A DNA stretch of 64,000 nucleotides from Marchantia polymorpha subsp. ruderalis (lineage: Eukaryota; Streptophyta; Marchantiopsida; Marchantiales; Marchantiaceae): positions 18,146,501 through 18,210,500 of the forward strand of contig AP031352.1 in the NCBI GenBank assembly GCA_037833965.1, read 5' to 3'. The notes beneath the pieces are model-generated. The model saw nothing but the letters and a program-made list of their open reading frames with translations, was not told the origin of the DNA and did not search any database. Positions 12,971 to 24,256 of this stretch are shown here, piece by piece (the stretch's first letter is position 1; each line of letters begins with the position of its first letter). Position numbers and translations under genes: made by a program.

Positions 12971-13056
12971 GGTCTGCTCTTGCTCGTGAAGAACATCTCA
13001 CTTGATGGCCGCGCCGGCTGTACGCTGGAACGGTCTTCGCTCTCACGCGCGGCTTC

Positions 13057-16000
13057 TGTAATAACCCACTAAAGGCTAAAACTCCAATATAGTGGTAGAA
13101 AGGTCGAACCCACAGGGACAGAGGAACACACAGGGTACAAAGTGTCACGTTTTAACAGACTATTGAGGAGTTTGAATTCTCAGGCAACTGTCACTCCCAG
13201 AAATACTGCAAGTGTCCACTCGCAGCGCACTCGGAGGTCGCACAGTGCAGCGTAACACACACACACACACACCTAAAACTACAGAAACACAACCCAGAGA
13301 TCCGTTAGGACCTCTACTTCAAGATTTCAGGGGGAAAGTCTCTCAAGAGTACACTCGGCAAAGCTGCGGGCAGTGACTTCCAACTCCGGCTTTTACAACA
13401 CTTCCACTAGCTTGCTGCTAGTGTAGGAAACCCGGTTTGGACTGCCTACTTCGGATCGAAGTCACTCAGACGCGGTGAACAACACTCTCAACTCACAAAA
13501 CGCGCAGAGAACACAGGTCCGCACTGAAGGACTCACTGTGAAACATTCCAGTAACACAACAACAGTCTATTGAAGAGTTTTAATTCTCAGGCACTTGTCA
13601 TTCCCAGAAATACTACAGGGGTTACCCTCAAGGCACCTGCTGCAGCGTAACCTGAATTTACAACCAAGGCTTACACGAAGTAGCAAAACTTCACTTTGGC
13701 ATTCAGGGGAAAAATCCCAAGGAGTACAATCAGAAAGAAACACTCGAAGGTGTAGGGGCGAAACTGTTCAAGTATCTAACTAGTCACTGGCTCTGAGCAT
13801 CGGCAGTCACCCGCAGGTGCAGATCCGAACTACTCAAGTCTCTAACCAATGTACTAGCTCTGAACATTCGGCCGCAGGCCTTCAGCTACAAAATGCGGAA
13901 CGCTAAGTTGTAACTCCTCGTGCGTGGTGACAGAACTCAAGGACACAAACACGCAAAGGAAATGGGTTCCTGATCTGCACTTCTGATGGGAAAGAACCCC
14001 AGGCAAAACGCCTGGAACTATTTTATACCTTCTAAGTCCTACCTAACACTACACTGCACTACGCTACACGCCTGCACGGAACCACGCTACACTACACTCC
14101 GCGGAACCTGTACTACGTCTCCTGCGCGGCCGACTGCCGCGCACTAACTCCCTACCTTGCCAATCTTCCGCTCGACTGCGCAGTCCCAACCTCTGCAACG
14201 CCGCGGACACCTCCCCTTCGAGGGCGGACATGGTATCCTGTGCCTTCGACAGAAAGGCATCGAGCTTCTTCGCTACCTTCCGCCGACTCCTACTGTCGCC
14301 TGACAACAACCCGGCTGCGCGCAATTCAAACTCACGCAGTGTGAGTTTCTCCTGCGCCTTCACTTCCCAGTGGGCGTAGCCCTTGAGACAGTGGGCGACT
14401 CGCCTCGCCGTCTCCACCTTCGTGCGATCCGCCTCCTTCCTGCGATCCTCTTCAATTATCACTAATTGCGATTCGGCTTCAGCACGTTGCGCTCTCAATT
14501 CGCCACACAATGACTGTAACCTGCGGATTAACTCTTCATCCGCCTGCCGTGCGAGCTGACATTGTTCCAACAACCGCGTCTGTCGCACGAGCTCCTCTGA
14601 CAAAATCCGATTCTGGGCCTGCTCAGAGTTGAGTGCTTCCTTGACCTTCACCTGCTCCTTGGTGAGCTCGCCCAGTTTCTCATCCTTCATCTTCTCGGAG
14701 TGCTTGTAGAATTTCTGATTAAGCTTGTACTGACCCCACAAGCACGCATGCTTCTCCTTCAATTCCTTCAACTCCTGGTCCACTCTAGCTAATAGCTTGC
14801 TGGTGTGGACTTTAGTGCGAGTCCGCCTGCGCACTAACTCGATGTAAGATCCCGGCTAGAGTGGGTCGGCGTATTTATCGACCTTGCGATCCAAGTACCG
14901 CAGCAACGGAATCACCTGCTCAGAGAGCGCCGCCGCCGGCGCTCCAACAATTTCCTCCTCCTCCTCCTCGGTGTCTTCTGCTCCTGACATTTCTTCCGTG
15001 GAGCCTCCGTCGTCATCATCCGAGTGGAGAATTTCAGTCGCCATTGATTGCGTCGGCGACTGCCCCGAGTGGGGCTGCACGTCATCGACGTGTGCTGCCT
15101 GCGAAGGCACGGCTGCAGCCTCGCTGCTCGTCGCCAAAATGTCTAAGGCGGAAGGCGAATGTACCCGTGCGGCATCCCCGTCTCTCGCTTGTTGATTGTC
15201 TACCGCATCCTCTCTGCCGCCGTCGTCCGTCGCCGGAGGCGATCGAACGGAGGGTGACTGCGCGGGGTTTGATTGCGCATCGCGCATCGAAATTTCATCC
15301 TGCGGACAGTCACTCCGCTCCTCCGTCTGCTGCTCCCTTGATCGGTCCGTGGGGGCTGTGCCCGGCCCGTGCGCAGGCGCATTTGCCGGCGCCTTGTCCG
15401 CCGCATGCGTAGCGCCGCGGACATCTATCGCCGAAGGCGACATGGCCGGGGGCCGCACGCCCGATGTTCCTTGGCCTATAGGCCCTACCGCCGAAGGCGC
15501 ATCTATCGGCGGACTTCCCGCCGATGGTGCGGCCTCCGCACGCTCTCTGCTCGTATCTCCTCGGCTCGAAGGCCCTGGCGCCGAAGGCGCAAATTGCGGC
15601 GCGTGGTGCGCCGGAGGGTCTGGCCCCGAGGGCCGGTGTCTCGTAGGCGGTTCTTCCGCCGGCTCCTTCCCCTTCCTACGTTGGAACGGGGGTGATTCTT
15701 GCTTGTGCACAGGCGGCACGTGTGGAGGCGTCCTGTGCACAGGCGACCTGGGCACAGGCGACCTGTGCACAGGCGACCTGTGCACAGGTGAGCGCCTGTG
15801 CACAGGCGGACTGCTCCTTCCCACGCGTAAGCGTAGATCCACGTCCACTTGTGTTCGCCGGTCCGCGGAGGCTCGTCCGTCCGCGGAGGCTCGTCTGTGC
15901 GCAAACGGAACATCTGTCCGCATCGCACGTGGTAACTCCGAAGGCCCTTGGCCCGTAGGCGGCCTTTCTCCCGTCGAGGTTGCAGCGTGGCCCGTTGCTC

Positions 16001-17317
16001 CTGCGGTCGTCCGCGCTTCCTCCTGCCTCTCTGGCGACGCACTTCCGATCTCCGTCGCAATCGTCGCCGTGTCCGCACTGTCGGCTGGTAACACCAGTCT
16101 GCGTGCCTTCTGCTTCGGCCGGCTGTATGGCTCGCACAGCGGCCGCGGTCGAATGGGAGCAGAGGGTTCTTGATGCTGCTCCTCTTCAGACTCTTCCCTC
16201 CATCGCCGCTTCCGCGGCACTCGTGCTGCAGGAGTGTGTCTCCCTTCGTCCCTCCGTCTTGATAGGGTAGAAGTCGGTGACTCCTCTGCATCAGTGTCGA
16301 CCTCGTTCTCCCGCACATACTTCCCGGGATGGTCGATGGACAATGGCGGAAAATGTTCAAGCTCCGCCGCTGTCAAACAATTCCGCTGTCGATAAAAATT
16401 GATGAGGAAAGGAGAAAGATGGTTTAGAGTTCCCCCCTTCTCCTCAAACGCGTGCTGTCGCATCACCCTGTGCAGGATGCTCGCCCAGTGAATTGGAGTT
16501 CCCTCGATGACGCACTCCACAAAAGAGACCTGCCACAATGTGATGTAGCAAGCGCGGTGCGGCTGCAGTAATTGCATCAGCGCCGCGGACAAAGTCCGGC
16601 GAAATCGATCCTTGTAATCACGGGTCCTGTACCCATTCTTGGTAGACCTTCCGGTCTTGAACAGCTCCACAAATTGCGCCTCTTCTTGTTTGGTCACCTT
16701 GATGCTCTCACTGTCGAAAAGGAGATGCCCTGGCATGCCAGCACATCTTCCCAACGCCTGCGCCCAATCTTGGACTGTCCACCGGTCAACATGCGGACGC
16801 AATCCGCGCGAGGGTGGTCCCTGTGGCTCTAGCCACTCGCGCACCATATTCGCACAGATGTAATTCCATCCCCATAGCAAGAAATCGAGCTTTCTTGCTA
16901 TTAAGCGCTCCTCAAAAGCGCGCAGTCCGTTCTGCGGTAGGCGAAGTGGCACCATCCGCAATCTGCTCGGTCTCGTCATTGCGTTCCTGGGGTTCGCTCG
17001 CCCGCTCATTCTACTTCCGCACCGCCCGGGTTTCTTTCTCTCTCGGCAAACTCTAATCGCCCTCAATTCCAAATCACGCGCACTCACTTCTCCCTCAATC
17101 AACAAGAAATCTCCTGTGCGGCGACGTCGAGAATGTTCAGCAGCCAGCAGATGGATGCGCGCAGCGCGCACAAGAGATTGGAATCGCGAATTCAAGAATG
17201 GGACGTTCTCCGCCGCCCGGTCGAAGGTCATGGTCGGCTCTTGCTCGTGAAGAACGTCTCACTTGATGGCCGCGCCGGCTGTACGCTGAAACGGTCTTCG
17301 CTCTCACGCGCGGCTTC
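13057..17317 (-). repeat. Extra partial LTR-A copy lodged in the 3' LTR
   Basis: Starts at a perfect LTR terminus (TGTAATAACCC on the plus strand) and stops exactly where its neighbour 8821-13056 stopped, after CGCGGCTTC. Two routes fit: insertion of another LTR at this site, followed by homologous recombination that removed the second junction; or unequal exchange between LTRs of two elements. The distinct variants favour involvement of a second element. Confidence 0.7.
14064..17231 (-). pseudogene. U3-encoded ORF, copy 2 in the inner partial LTR (broken)
   Basis: Second copy of the same U3 ORF within the composite 3' LTR. Nearly the whole protein is recognisable, from the MTFDRAAEN start through the helical domain, the VHR-repeat region and the acidic patch to the coiled coil. 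About one break is seen, so it is the second-best preserved copy in the window. It belongs to the 13057-17317 segment, whose variants differ from those of the outer LTR. Confidence 0.75.
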
Positions 17318-18457
17318 ACGCTCCGCCGTCGTCGATTAAACTCTCACGCTCGAATTGGCGGATTTGAACTCCGCGAGCGTATTACCCTGCGGACATGGGG
17401 GCGTAGCGCCGAAGGCGAGTTTTCCGCCTTGCGCGGTACACTTGTTCGTACCGCCCCTTGGTTAATCCCCCTCTGCCTTGACGCGTGTGTCCGCATGTCG
17501 GACAAAAGTTCAACTCCTGCCTGTGCGCAGGCAGGAGCCTCGGCGGATTCTCCGCCGGTGCGGAACTTCATCCTCCTGTGCACAGGCGTTCGCCTGTGCG
17601 CAGGCAAATTCCGCGCGCTACGTCGCGCTGGCGCGGAAGGCGTTGACCGTGGTCAGCCGTCTCCGTCCAGTCTATCCGTTCCTTGTCTCTTCGTCGGCGC
17701 TTCCGCCGCCGCAACTCCGTCCGTCCAAGAGCGCATCCACCCTTCCCGTCCGCATGGTCCGTACCGATTTGATTACTCTGGCGGCTCTTCCGACGTACGC
17801 GGCGCCGCGCTGGCGCGGAAGGCGCCGTACACTTTCTACCTCACAAGGCGCATTTCTAGGGCCCAAGGCGGATTTTCCGCCGACGCCGAAGCGCCTGTGC
17901 GTAGGCGGACTTCGCGCCTCCCCTAACCCTACTTCGCCTGTGCACAGGCAAACGCCTTCGTCCGCGCATAGGACAAAACTTGATTCCCCCTTCCGCGTAG
18001 GCGGAATTCGCGCCGGTGGCGAACTCTTTCCGCCGTAGGCGACCGCCTCCGTTTCTTCCAATAGTGATAACTCCCTAAGTCCTCATCCGTTCCAAGCGTT
18101 CTTGGACTCGTTGGAATCAGTGCGTCGAGCTCTTTCCAACGGGACCCTAACTTGGTCAAGGCGCCCAAGGGTTGACCTAATTATGGAGGGTTTCCCTACA
18201 GCCGCGGACGCAACCTCCGAAGGCGGGTTTTGCGCCTTGCGTCGTAGGGGTCCTAACTGCAGAGCTCGCAGGGAGGGTGGTGCCTGTCCTTACTGCTGCA
18301 CCCCAAATCCCAGATTCTACAAGATCCCTCGAGAATCCCCGCGATCTTCCGGATTCACTCCGTTTTGATGTACCGAAGGCTATTTACAATGCTGCCAGGG
18401 TACAGTTTTCCAAAAATGTTTTAATTTCCTCAAAATTGCCAAAAGTGGGGTACCACA

Positions 18458-18474
18458 TGCTCCCCTCCTCAATT
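18458..18474 (-). other. Polypurine tract of the gypsy element
   Basis: On the minus strand the purine-rich run GAGGAGGGGAGCA directly precedes the LTR start TGTGGTACCCC. This primes plus-strand DNA synthesis in LTR retrotransposons. It lies just after the integrase frame, which fixes the beginning of U3 and shows that the long ORF is inside the LTR. The same tract (GAGGAAGGGAGCA) precedes the LTR at 41676. Confidence 0.9.
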
Positions 18475-18494
18475 GTGAGCGCCCACGCGAACAC

Positions 18495-19628
18495 TCACAT
18501 GTGGTATTTCTTCAACCGCCACCCGTTCACTCGGGTGCCTAACAAATCGCCGGCCAGGTCCGCAAGTTGGATGGATCCATTCGGGAAGACTTCGACAACC
18601 CTGTAAGGTCCCATCCATCTTAGGTGCAGTTTGCCTGGGAATCTGGCATGCCTGCTGTCGTAGAGCAATGCCAAATCACCCACCTGCAGGAGTACCGGTT
18701 TGATCTTTTTATCGTATCTCTCCTTTCGGCGGAGCTGGATTTTCCTGGTGCGATCCTCGGCGTCTCGTCTCCTCTCATCCAGCAGCGTGACCTCCTGTAA
18801 CCTGTAGAGCTGACTCTCCTCTGCGCCCATCCTCTGCAAATCCAACGTTCGTTGGGTGGGTACTTCAAATTCGATCGGGAGGATCGGGTGTTGCCCATAC
18901 ACCAGAAAGTATGGTGTCTGTTTGGTCGTGATCTTCTCAGCTGTCCGGTACGCCCATAGAGCGGCTGCTAGCTTCGTATCCCAGTCGTGAGCGTGATTCA
19001 CCGTGACCTTGAGTAGTATTTTACACAGCAGACCATTGGACTTCTCCGTCAGTCCATTTGCCTTGGGATTGTATGGAGTAGTCTTCCGGTGCTTGATGTG
19101 GAAATACCGTGTCAGATCTTCGATGATCTGATTCAGAAAATGCGTGCCCCGGTCGCTGACTAGCTCTAAGGGACATCCGTAGCGTGTGATGATCGACTCA
19201 AACAAGAAGGCTGCCACTGTGGCAGCATCATCCCTTCTGGTGGCCCTGGCCTCTACCATTTTGGTGGCGTAGTCCGTTGCTACCAGAATGTAGCGCCTTC
19301 GTGTACTTCTAGTCACTGGTTGTATCGGCCCTACAAAGTCAATGCCCCACTTTTCGAAAGGTGCTAGAGGCATGATGGGAGTCAGGGGCCAGCGTGTTGT
19401 AGGCGTCGGTCTCCCCGTCCTCTGGCAACTGTCGCACTTGCGGATGTAATCGAGAACATCCTTAAACATGGTCGGCCACCAATACCCCGCATTTAGAATC
19501 TTTGTGACCGTGTTCCTGGTGGCATAGTGTCCACCCGCCTCCTCTGTATGCATCGCACTCACTATTCTTGGTACCTCTGATTCCTCCAGGCATCTGCATA
19601 AGCGCTCATCTGCCATCTTCTTGAACAA
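18495..19628 (-). CDS. Integrase region of the gypsy element
   Basis: Inserts element cDNA into the genome. Zinc-binding HHCC (about H27, H34, C65, C68), then the catalytic core with D97 (GIDFVG), D159 (SDRGTHF) and E195 (LTEKSNG), spaced as in DD35E integrases. The C-terminal part contains a WMGPYRVVEVFPNGS stretch and ends at WRLKKYH with no chromodomain, which argues against chromoviruses and for the OTA branch. The polypurine tract begins about 20 bases downstream. Confidence 0.9.
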   Translation of the reverse strand: MFKKMADERLCRCLEESEVPRIVSAMHTEEAGGHYATRNTVTKILNAGYWWPTMFKDVLDYIRKCDSCQRTGRPTPTTRWPLTPIMPLAPFEKWGIDFVGPIQPVTRSTRRRYILVATDYATKMVEARATRRDDAATVAAFLFESIITRYGCPLELVSDRGTHFLNQIIEDLTRYFHIKHRKTTPYNPKANGLTEKSNGLLCKILLKVTVNHAHDWDTKLAAALWAYRTAEKITTKQTPYFLVYGQHPILPIEFEVPTQRTLDLQRMGAEESQLYRLQEVTLLDERRRDAEDRTRKIQLRRKERYDKKIKPVLLQVGDLALLYDSRHARFPGKLHLRWMGPYRVVEVFPNGSIQLADLAGDLLGTRVNGWRLKKYHM

Positions 19629-19676
19629 AACCCCCTGCTGGAGTTGGTACGGGCCTGCCTTATGAATAAAGACAGT

Positions 19677-21326
19677 TCACTGTTCCAAATCCATGCCTAC
19701 GGGACACTGGAGGGTTAGCAGATATCGATACAGGTCGGCATAGCGGGACTCATGTCCTGCAGACAACTGAAATAACTCTTCATCTGGAAAATCGTCCACC
19801 AATTCCTCCTCTGTCGGCTGGGTCCATAATCGGGACAAGTAATCCGCATTTTCGTGGTGCACCCCTTTCCTGGTCTGGACTGTGTAGGTGAACTCTTGTA
19901 GTAACAACACCCACCTGGCGATCCGACCGGATAGGTCGGCTTTCTTGACTAGGTGTTGCAATGCGTAGTGGTCCACATGGAACACAAACTCGTAGCAGAT
20001 TAGGTAGTGACGGAACTTTTTACAGGAGTACACCATCCCCAACGCTTCTCTCTCAGTCGTGGTGTACTTCCGCTCTGCTAGAGACAGCTGTCGGCTCGCG
20101 AAGTAGATCGGGTAGTCCTTTTTGTTGTCATCCTTTTGACTCAGTACTACACCGATGGCGAATGCAGATGTGTCAACGTAAACATGGAATGGTCGATTCC
20201 AGTCTGGACTCCTTAGTACGGGAGCAGTCGTGAGTTTCGCTTTAAGAGCCTCAAATGCTGACTGCTGGTTCGCACCCCAAGCATAAGGCTCGTCCTTCTT
20301 CAACAACTTGGTCAGGTCCGCCGCCAGTATTGCATACAGGTGTATGAATCTTCGGTAGTAGCCCACATGACCCAGGAATGCTCGCAGCTCTCTTAGATTC
20401 GTGGGTGGCTCAAGCTCGAGTATAACCTTGACCTTCTCGATGTCCACCGCAATGCCGTCTGCCGAGACCCGATGACCCAACAAGATCCCACTAGTCATAA
20501 AGAAAAAGCACTTCTCGGGATGCAGTGATAAACTGCTCTCTCTACATTTATCGAATGTCTGTTTCAAGTGACTTAGGTGTTCAGACCGCTTTCCAAAGAC
20601 ACAGAAGTCATCTATGAATATTTCCAGGAACTTCCTCAGTTGTTCCTGGAAGATATTGGTCATCATCCGTTGAAAGGTGGCAGGCGCGTTGCACAGGCCG
20701 AAGGGCATCTTGTGGTATGCGTAAGTTCCCCAGTCGGTTGTGAACGTAGTTTTATCCTTGTCCTGTTCCCGGATAGACACCTGATTGTAACCTGAGAACC
20801 CATCCAGGAAGCTATAACATTCATGTCCTGCGACATGGTCTAGAATGGCATCCGTGAATGGTAACGGGTGATGATCCTTGCGTGTTGCTGCATTCAACTT
20901 CCGGAAATCCTGACACACTCGTATCTTACCCGTCAACTTCTTGGGTACGATAACAATCGGCGACACCCACTCACTGCTGAGCACCGGGTAAATAATACCA
21001 GCACTCAAGTACTTATCTATCTCCTCCTTAACTAGCAAGGAGTATTTCGGGTTGAGGCGATACTGGCGCTGTCGTATGGGCACTGAGTCGTTCAGTAAAT
21101 CGATACGGTGTTCCCCATACCGTGCAGGTATCCCCTTCATGTCTTCGATCTTCCAGGCGAAGACGTCGACATAATGGCTAAGGAATGCCTGTACTTTCCT
21201 TAGCTCGTCTCCTCTCACTGCGCTTGATACCTTCAAGCACTTATCGGGACTGAGTTGTACTTCGTGACAGTCACTAGGGTCGACAATGCCCTCGGTGTGA
21301 CTCGTCTCACTCCTTCCCAGTCCCAC
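19677..21326 (-). CDS. Reverse transcriptase-RNase H region of the gypsy element
   Basis: Copies element RNA into DNA and removes the template RNA. RT motifs in order: SEWVSPIVIVPKK, RVCQDFRKLN, FLDGFSGYNQ, MPFGLCNAPATFQ, then the catalytic FIDD near residue 240. RNase H begins around WNRPFHVYVDTSAFAIG and includes ASRQLSLAERKYTTTEREAL, followed by the connection region (HHENADYLSR). It lies directly downstream of the gag-protease frame on the same strand, in the standard Ty3/gypsy order. Confidence 0.9.
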   Translation of the reverse strand: MGLGRSETSHTEGIVDPSDCHEVQLSPDKCLKVSSAVRGDELRKVQAFLSHYVDVFAWKIEDMKGIPARYGEHRIDLLNDSVPIRQRQYRLNPKYSLLVKEEIDKYLSAGIIYPVLSSEWVSPIVIVPKKLTGKIRVCQDFRKLNAATRKDHHPLPFTDAILDHVAGHECYSFLDGFSGYNQVSIREQDKDKTTFTTDWGTYAYHKMPFGLCNAPATFQRMMTNIFQEQLRKFLEIFIDDFCVFGKRSEHLSHLKQTFDKCRESSLSLHPEKCFFFMTSGILLGHRVSADGIAVDIEKVKVILELEPPTNLRELRAFLGHVGYYRRFIHLYAILAADLTKLLKKDEPYAWGANQQSAFEALKAKLTTAPVLRSPDWNRPFHVYVDTSAFAIGVVLSQKDDNKKDYPIYFASRQLSLAERKYTTTEREALGMVYSCKKFRHYLICYEFVFHVDHYALQHLVKKADLSGRIARWVLLLQEFTYTVQTRKGVHHENADYLSRLWTQPTEEELVDDFPDEELFQLSAGHESRYADLYRYLLTLQCPVGMDLEQ

Positions 21327-21335
21327 AGTTAATTG

Positions 21336-24170
21336 CTATTCGTCTTCCGGCTGAATAGCTTCCGGCTCTTCTTCTTCTCCCACCGAACAGCAGGCAACGA
21401 ATCCCACGAAATAATCGGATTCGGTACCACTAGAATCCGATCGCGCGGTCGACTCACTGTCCCCGCCCGATGTGTAACCTGCACTTGTCGATGGGGTCTC
21501 TCCTTCGTGTCTGACCCTATTCCAGGGCACCGTAATGGTTTTGGTCGGTTCTGAAGGATGGGGAAACTTAAGGCGATGCCTTCGCCAATCACATCTGACT
21601 TGTGCGCCATATAGCCATGGTCGCCCGAGCAGAACGTCATAGCCCTGCTTCATCATCGGTTGAAGGATGATATACGTCAACCGAAAGTCCGCACCCCCGA
21701 TGATTGTCTTGACATTGCGCAGCATACCTGCATGCATTCTCCGCGTCTGATCCGCTAATCTCAACACACGCTTCGAGGGTTCGTATTGACTGAACCCCAA
21801 GGCTCTCGCGGTATCCTCCGTCATTATGTTGACTCCTGATCCAGAGTCGATTGGCACCCTGCGTACACAACACCCTGCTATTTCCACATCGATCTCGGGT
21901 GGCCCTTGGTCTTCGCTCTCCACTTGATATACTTGAGAGGATGTGGATGCGCGCGGCTTCCGCGGACGCCGTAGCGAAAGCATCAACATTCTCCGATACG
22001 TCTTATTGTCCTCCAAGAGCTGCTTGAACGTGATGTTCACTTTTCGACTCCCGAGATCTTTGACCAAGTCGTAGTGGGCGCGTTGGGTCCCCGGGGTCGG
22101 CGGCGACGCTCTGCGAGGTTCCACGGTGGCTGCCAACTTCGCCCCAAGGACGGATGTCAAGTCTGGCCGCGGTGGGTCCTTTTGAGTGCGGATCGCTTCC
22201 TTCAACAGGTTGGTTACCTCGTTGCGGATATCCGGAGCATAGTCCCGTTTCAGCAAGCGTACTGGCTCGTCCTCGACTGCTGTCTGGGGGCGCACTGCTG
22301 GTGCCTCTCGCGTAGCCGAAGACTTCCGTGCAAGTCGCAAGTCGGACTTGCTGGATGTCTTCTCCTTCCCTTTTCCCGTCCGGTCGTCGGTTCTCCGTTC
22401 GTGCTTGCGAGCGTCACGCTCTTGCTCCTTCGATTTCTTGGAACTACGAGTTTCGACCCGTGCGCACATAACCTCTTCCGCCGGCCATGCTTCGTCTTCG
22501 TCATCCCCGTCTGAACCTACTTCGACCTGGTTAACTTGGACGTCCTCCTTGGCAGGAGGGTTCACAAATCGAACCGCTGGCCGAGGGACTGGTGGCTGAT
22601 CACACTCTGGCGCAGTATGCCCGGTCTTCTTGCAATTACTACATGTCGGAACATAATCGTTTCGCCTTTTTGGATGGGGACACTGCGGTGAGAAGTGTCC
22701 AACTTCCCCGCAATTATAACAAGCTCGCGGTGGCGGTGGGTCAAACGTCCCTGGAGGTGCTCTCCGCCTCACGGGTACTGTAGTGGCCCGATCCACCGGA
22801 TGATATCGTGGGACTTGCATTGCTGAAACTGCAGTAGGGGTGGGAACCGACTGGACGGCGTAGGCTGTCTCTTCGCTAGCCTCTCCATAGTACTGGGGGT
22901 GCTCTCCATAGTACGGTTGTGCCCACTCTACTGCGTTGACTGGATATGACGGACGGGTGGTAAGGCACTCGGTGTTTGCATGTCCCACCGCCCCGCACGT
23001 AGTACACCATAAGTTCGCTCGCACTCTCCCGGGTGATTTTCGGCGATCATGCCCGCCTACCACTTGAACCTTGAGATCGGCGAAGTCCTTCACAAGGGTC
23101 TCCATCTTCGAGGCTATGTCTCCCGGCGCTCTGTCCGTAGTCACTCGTCGGGTGCCCTTTTTCTTCGCTGCCCCATGCTTCTTCCTCTTCTTCTCCTCCT
23201 CCGACGATGAGGTTTCCTCTTCTTCGGATGAGGAACGGTTCTCGTCCGAAGACGATTCCTCCGATGACGGAGTTGTACCTCTACGTCGTCTTCGCCCTCC
23301 CTTCGGTTTTCGCTCCTTCGACTCCCGTCTCTCTCTCCCTCTTCGGTTGAGAGTGGAAGTTTCGAAGGCTTCTGCCGATGCAATCACATCCTCAATAGTG
23401 TCGCACTTGCTGCGTCGGCAAAAAGTCTCCATCTCCCGAGTTAAACCGGTCACGTACCAATCCACAACTTGTTGTACCGAGAAAGGGAACCCTGGTCCTG
23501 TTTTCGGTATTCTGTCAAGGAGGTCCAGAAATCTCTCAGTGTAGTCACGCAGACTCTCCTTCTTCTCTCGCTGCAAATTACGTAACTTTGTCAAAACCCG
23601 GCTGTCGTAGCCGAGCTCGCGGAAGCGGCGATGGAACTTCTCCTTCAGCTGGGCCCATGTTGTCAACCCAGTCGGATCGATGCTCTCGTGATTGTACCAA
23701 CTCCTCGCTTTCTTCCGCAGAAGGCTTGGAAAGATCCTTAGTCGGTCGTCGTCTGCGATCTCGCGATTGGCAATAGACACCGATTCGAACAACTTGATGT
23801 ATGAATCTGCATCGTCGTCATCCCCACTCCCTTTATACTTTGGGTAGGAATGTTTAGTAATCGGCTGAGGTAGCCGCACATTGGCTTGTCCGTCCGCCAT
23901 CGGTGTGTCTGTCGACGGTTCTCGGGCGGTCGTTTCTAATTCACGAGGCGGGTCCGTGCAAGGAATATCTAGTAGAACTGTAAGCACCAAGTTTGGTTCC
24001 GAGTCGCCGGGGGTAGGTTCCCCAAGGATATCGGCCGAACTAGGCTTAGGTACTCTTTTTGGTGTTTTCTTGTTTTGACGCCGTGTCTCTTCCACGGCCT
24101 TCTCTGAATCTCGTCGGAACCTGCGGACAGCTCTAGCACTTAGGTTGCTCCCGCTAGCCCCAGTCGACAT
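21336..24170 (-). CDS. Gag-protease polyprotein region of the gypsy element
   Basis: Capsid-type gag: a helical core near residues 100-280 (KARSWYNHES, EKFHRRFRELGYD, KESLRDYTERFLDLL), then a Ser/Glu/Lys-rich acidic-basic linker. Three CCHC zinc knuckles follow (CTTCGAVGHANTEC, CYNCGEVGHFSPQC, CSNCKKTGHTAPEC) around residues 388-520. A retropepsin has its active site at DSGSGVNIM, near residue 778. The frame is open for 944 codons. Three knuckles instead of the more usual one is notable. The start codon follows the primer site by about 45 bases on the minus strand. Confidence 0.9.
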   Translation of the reverse strand: MSTGASGSNLSARAVRRFRRDSEKAVEETRRQNKKTPKRVPKPSSADILGEPTPGDSEPNLVLTVLLDIPCTDPPRELETTAREPSTDTPMADGQANVRLPQPITKHSYPKYKGSGDDDDADSYIKLFESVSIANREIADDDRLRIFPSLLRKKARSWYNHESIDPTGLTTWAQLKEKFHRRFRELGYDSRVLTKLRNLQREKKESLRDYTERFLDLLDRIPKTGPGFPFSVQQVVDWYVTGLTREMETFCRRSKCDTIEDVIASAEAFETSTLNRRGRERRESKERKPKGGRRRRRGTTPSSEESSSDENRSSSEEEETSSSEEEKKRKKHGAAKKKGTRRVTTDRAPGDIASKMETLVKDFADLKVQVVGGHDRRKSPGRVRANLWCTTCGAVGHANTECLTTRPSYPVNAVEWAQPYYGEHPQYYGEASEETAYAVQSVPTPTAVSAMQVPRYHPVDRATTVPVRRRAPPGTFDPPPPRACYNCGEVGHFSPQCPHPKRRNDYVPTCSNCKKTGHTAPECDQPPVPRPAVRFVNPPAKEDVQVNQVEVGSDGDDEDEAWPAEEVMCARVETRSSKKSKEQERDARKHERRTDDRTGKGKEKTSSKSDLRLARKSSATREAPAVRPQTAVEDEPVRLLKRDYAPDIRNEVTNLLKEAIRTQKDPPRPDLTSVLGAKLAATVEPRRASPPTPGTQRAHYDLVKDLGSRKVNITFKQLLEDNKTYRRMLMLSLRRPRKPRASTSSQVYQVESEDQGPPEIDVEIAGCCVRRVPIDSGSGVNIMTEDTARALGFSQYEPSKRVLRLADQTRRMHAGMLRNVKTIIGGADFRLTYIILQPMMKQGYDVLLGRPWLYGAQVRCDWRRHRLKFPHPSEPTKTITVPWNRVRHEGETPSTSAGYTSGGDSESTARSDSSGTESDYFVGFVACCSVGEEEEPEAIQPEDE

Positions 24171-24215
24171 TCACCGAGCATGGCTACTCGTAAAAACCCC
24201 GGTGTTGACGCAACT

Positions 24216-24234
24216 GTCCCCGGCAGCGGCGCCA
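24216..24234 (-). other. Primer binding site, tRNA-Asp type
   Basis: On the minus strand TGGCGCCGCTGCCGGGGAC is complementary to the 3' end of plant tRNA-Asp (TGGCGCCGTTGCCGGGGA type) with one mismatch. It lies 22 bases past the 5' LTR end (24257), a longer gap than the usual few bases. tRNA-Asp-type sites are common in Athila-like elements. Confidence 0.85.
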
Positions 24235-24256
24235 AAAAGAAGTTGTCGGCTTCTTA

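Larger units (their letters stand above)
8821..18457 (-). repeat. 3' LTR of the gypsy element, composite with a second partial LTR copy
   Basis: Read on the minus strand, the LTR starts with TGTGGTACCCCAC at 18457, next to the polypurine tract, and ends with TTATTACA at 8821. A single LTR would be about 5.4 kb; this one is 9.6 kb because the stretch ending in CGCGGCTTC is present twice (8821-13056 and 13057-17317). The outer copy matches the 5' LTR best (shared sites such as GATGAG and GGCGACTG). The inner copy 13057-17317 carries different variants, so it came from another LTR of the family rather than from a simple recent tandem duplication. Confidence 0.8.

Noticed and set aside
13057-18457. 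A simple independent solo LTR insertion in the 3' LTR
   Set aside because: The host LTR does not resume with a second copy of the target bases after 18457; the polypurine tract and integrase follow instead.
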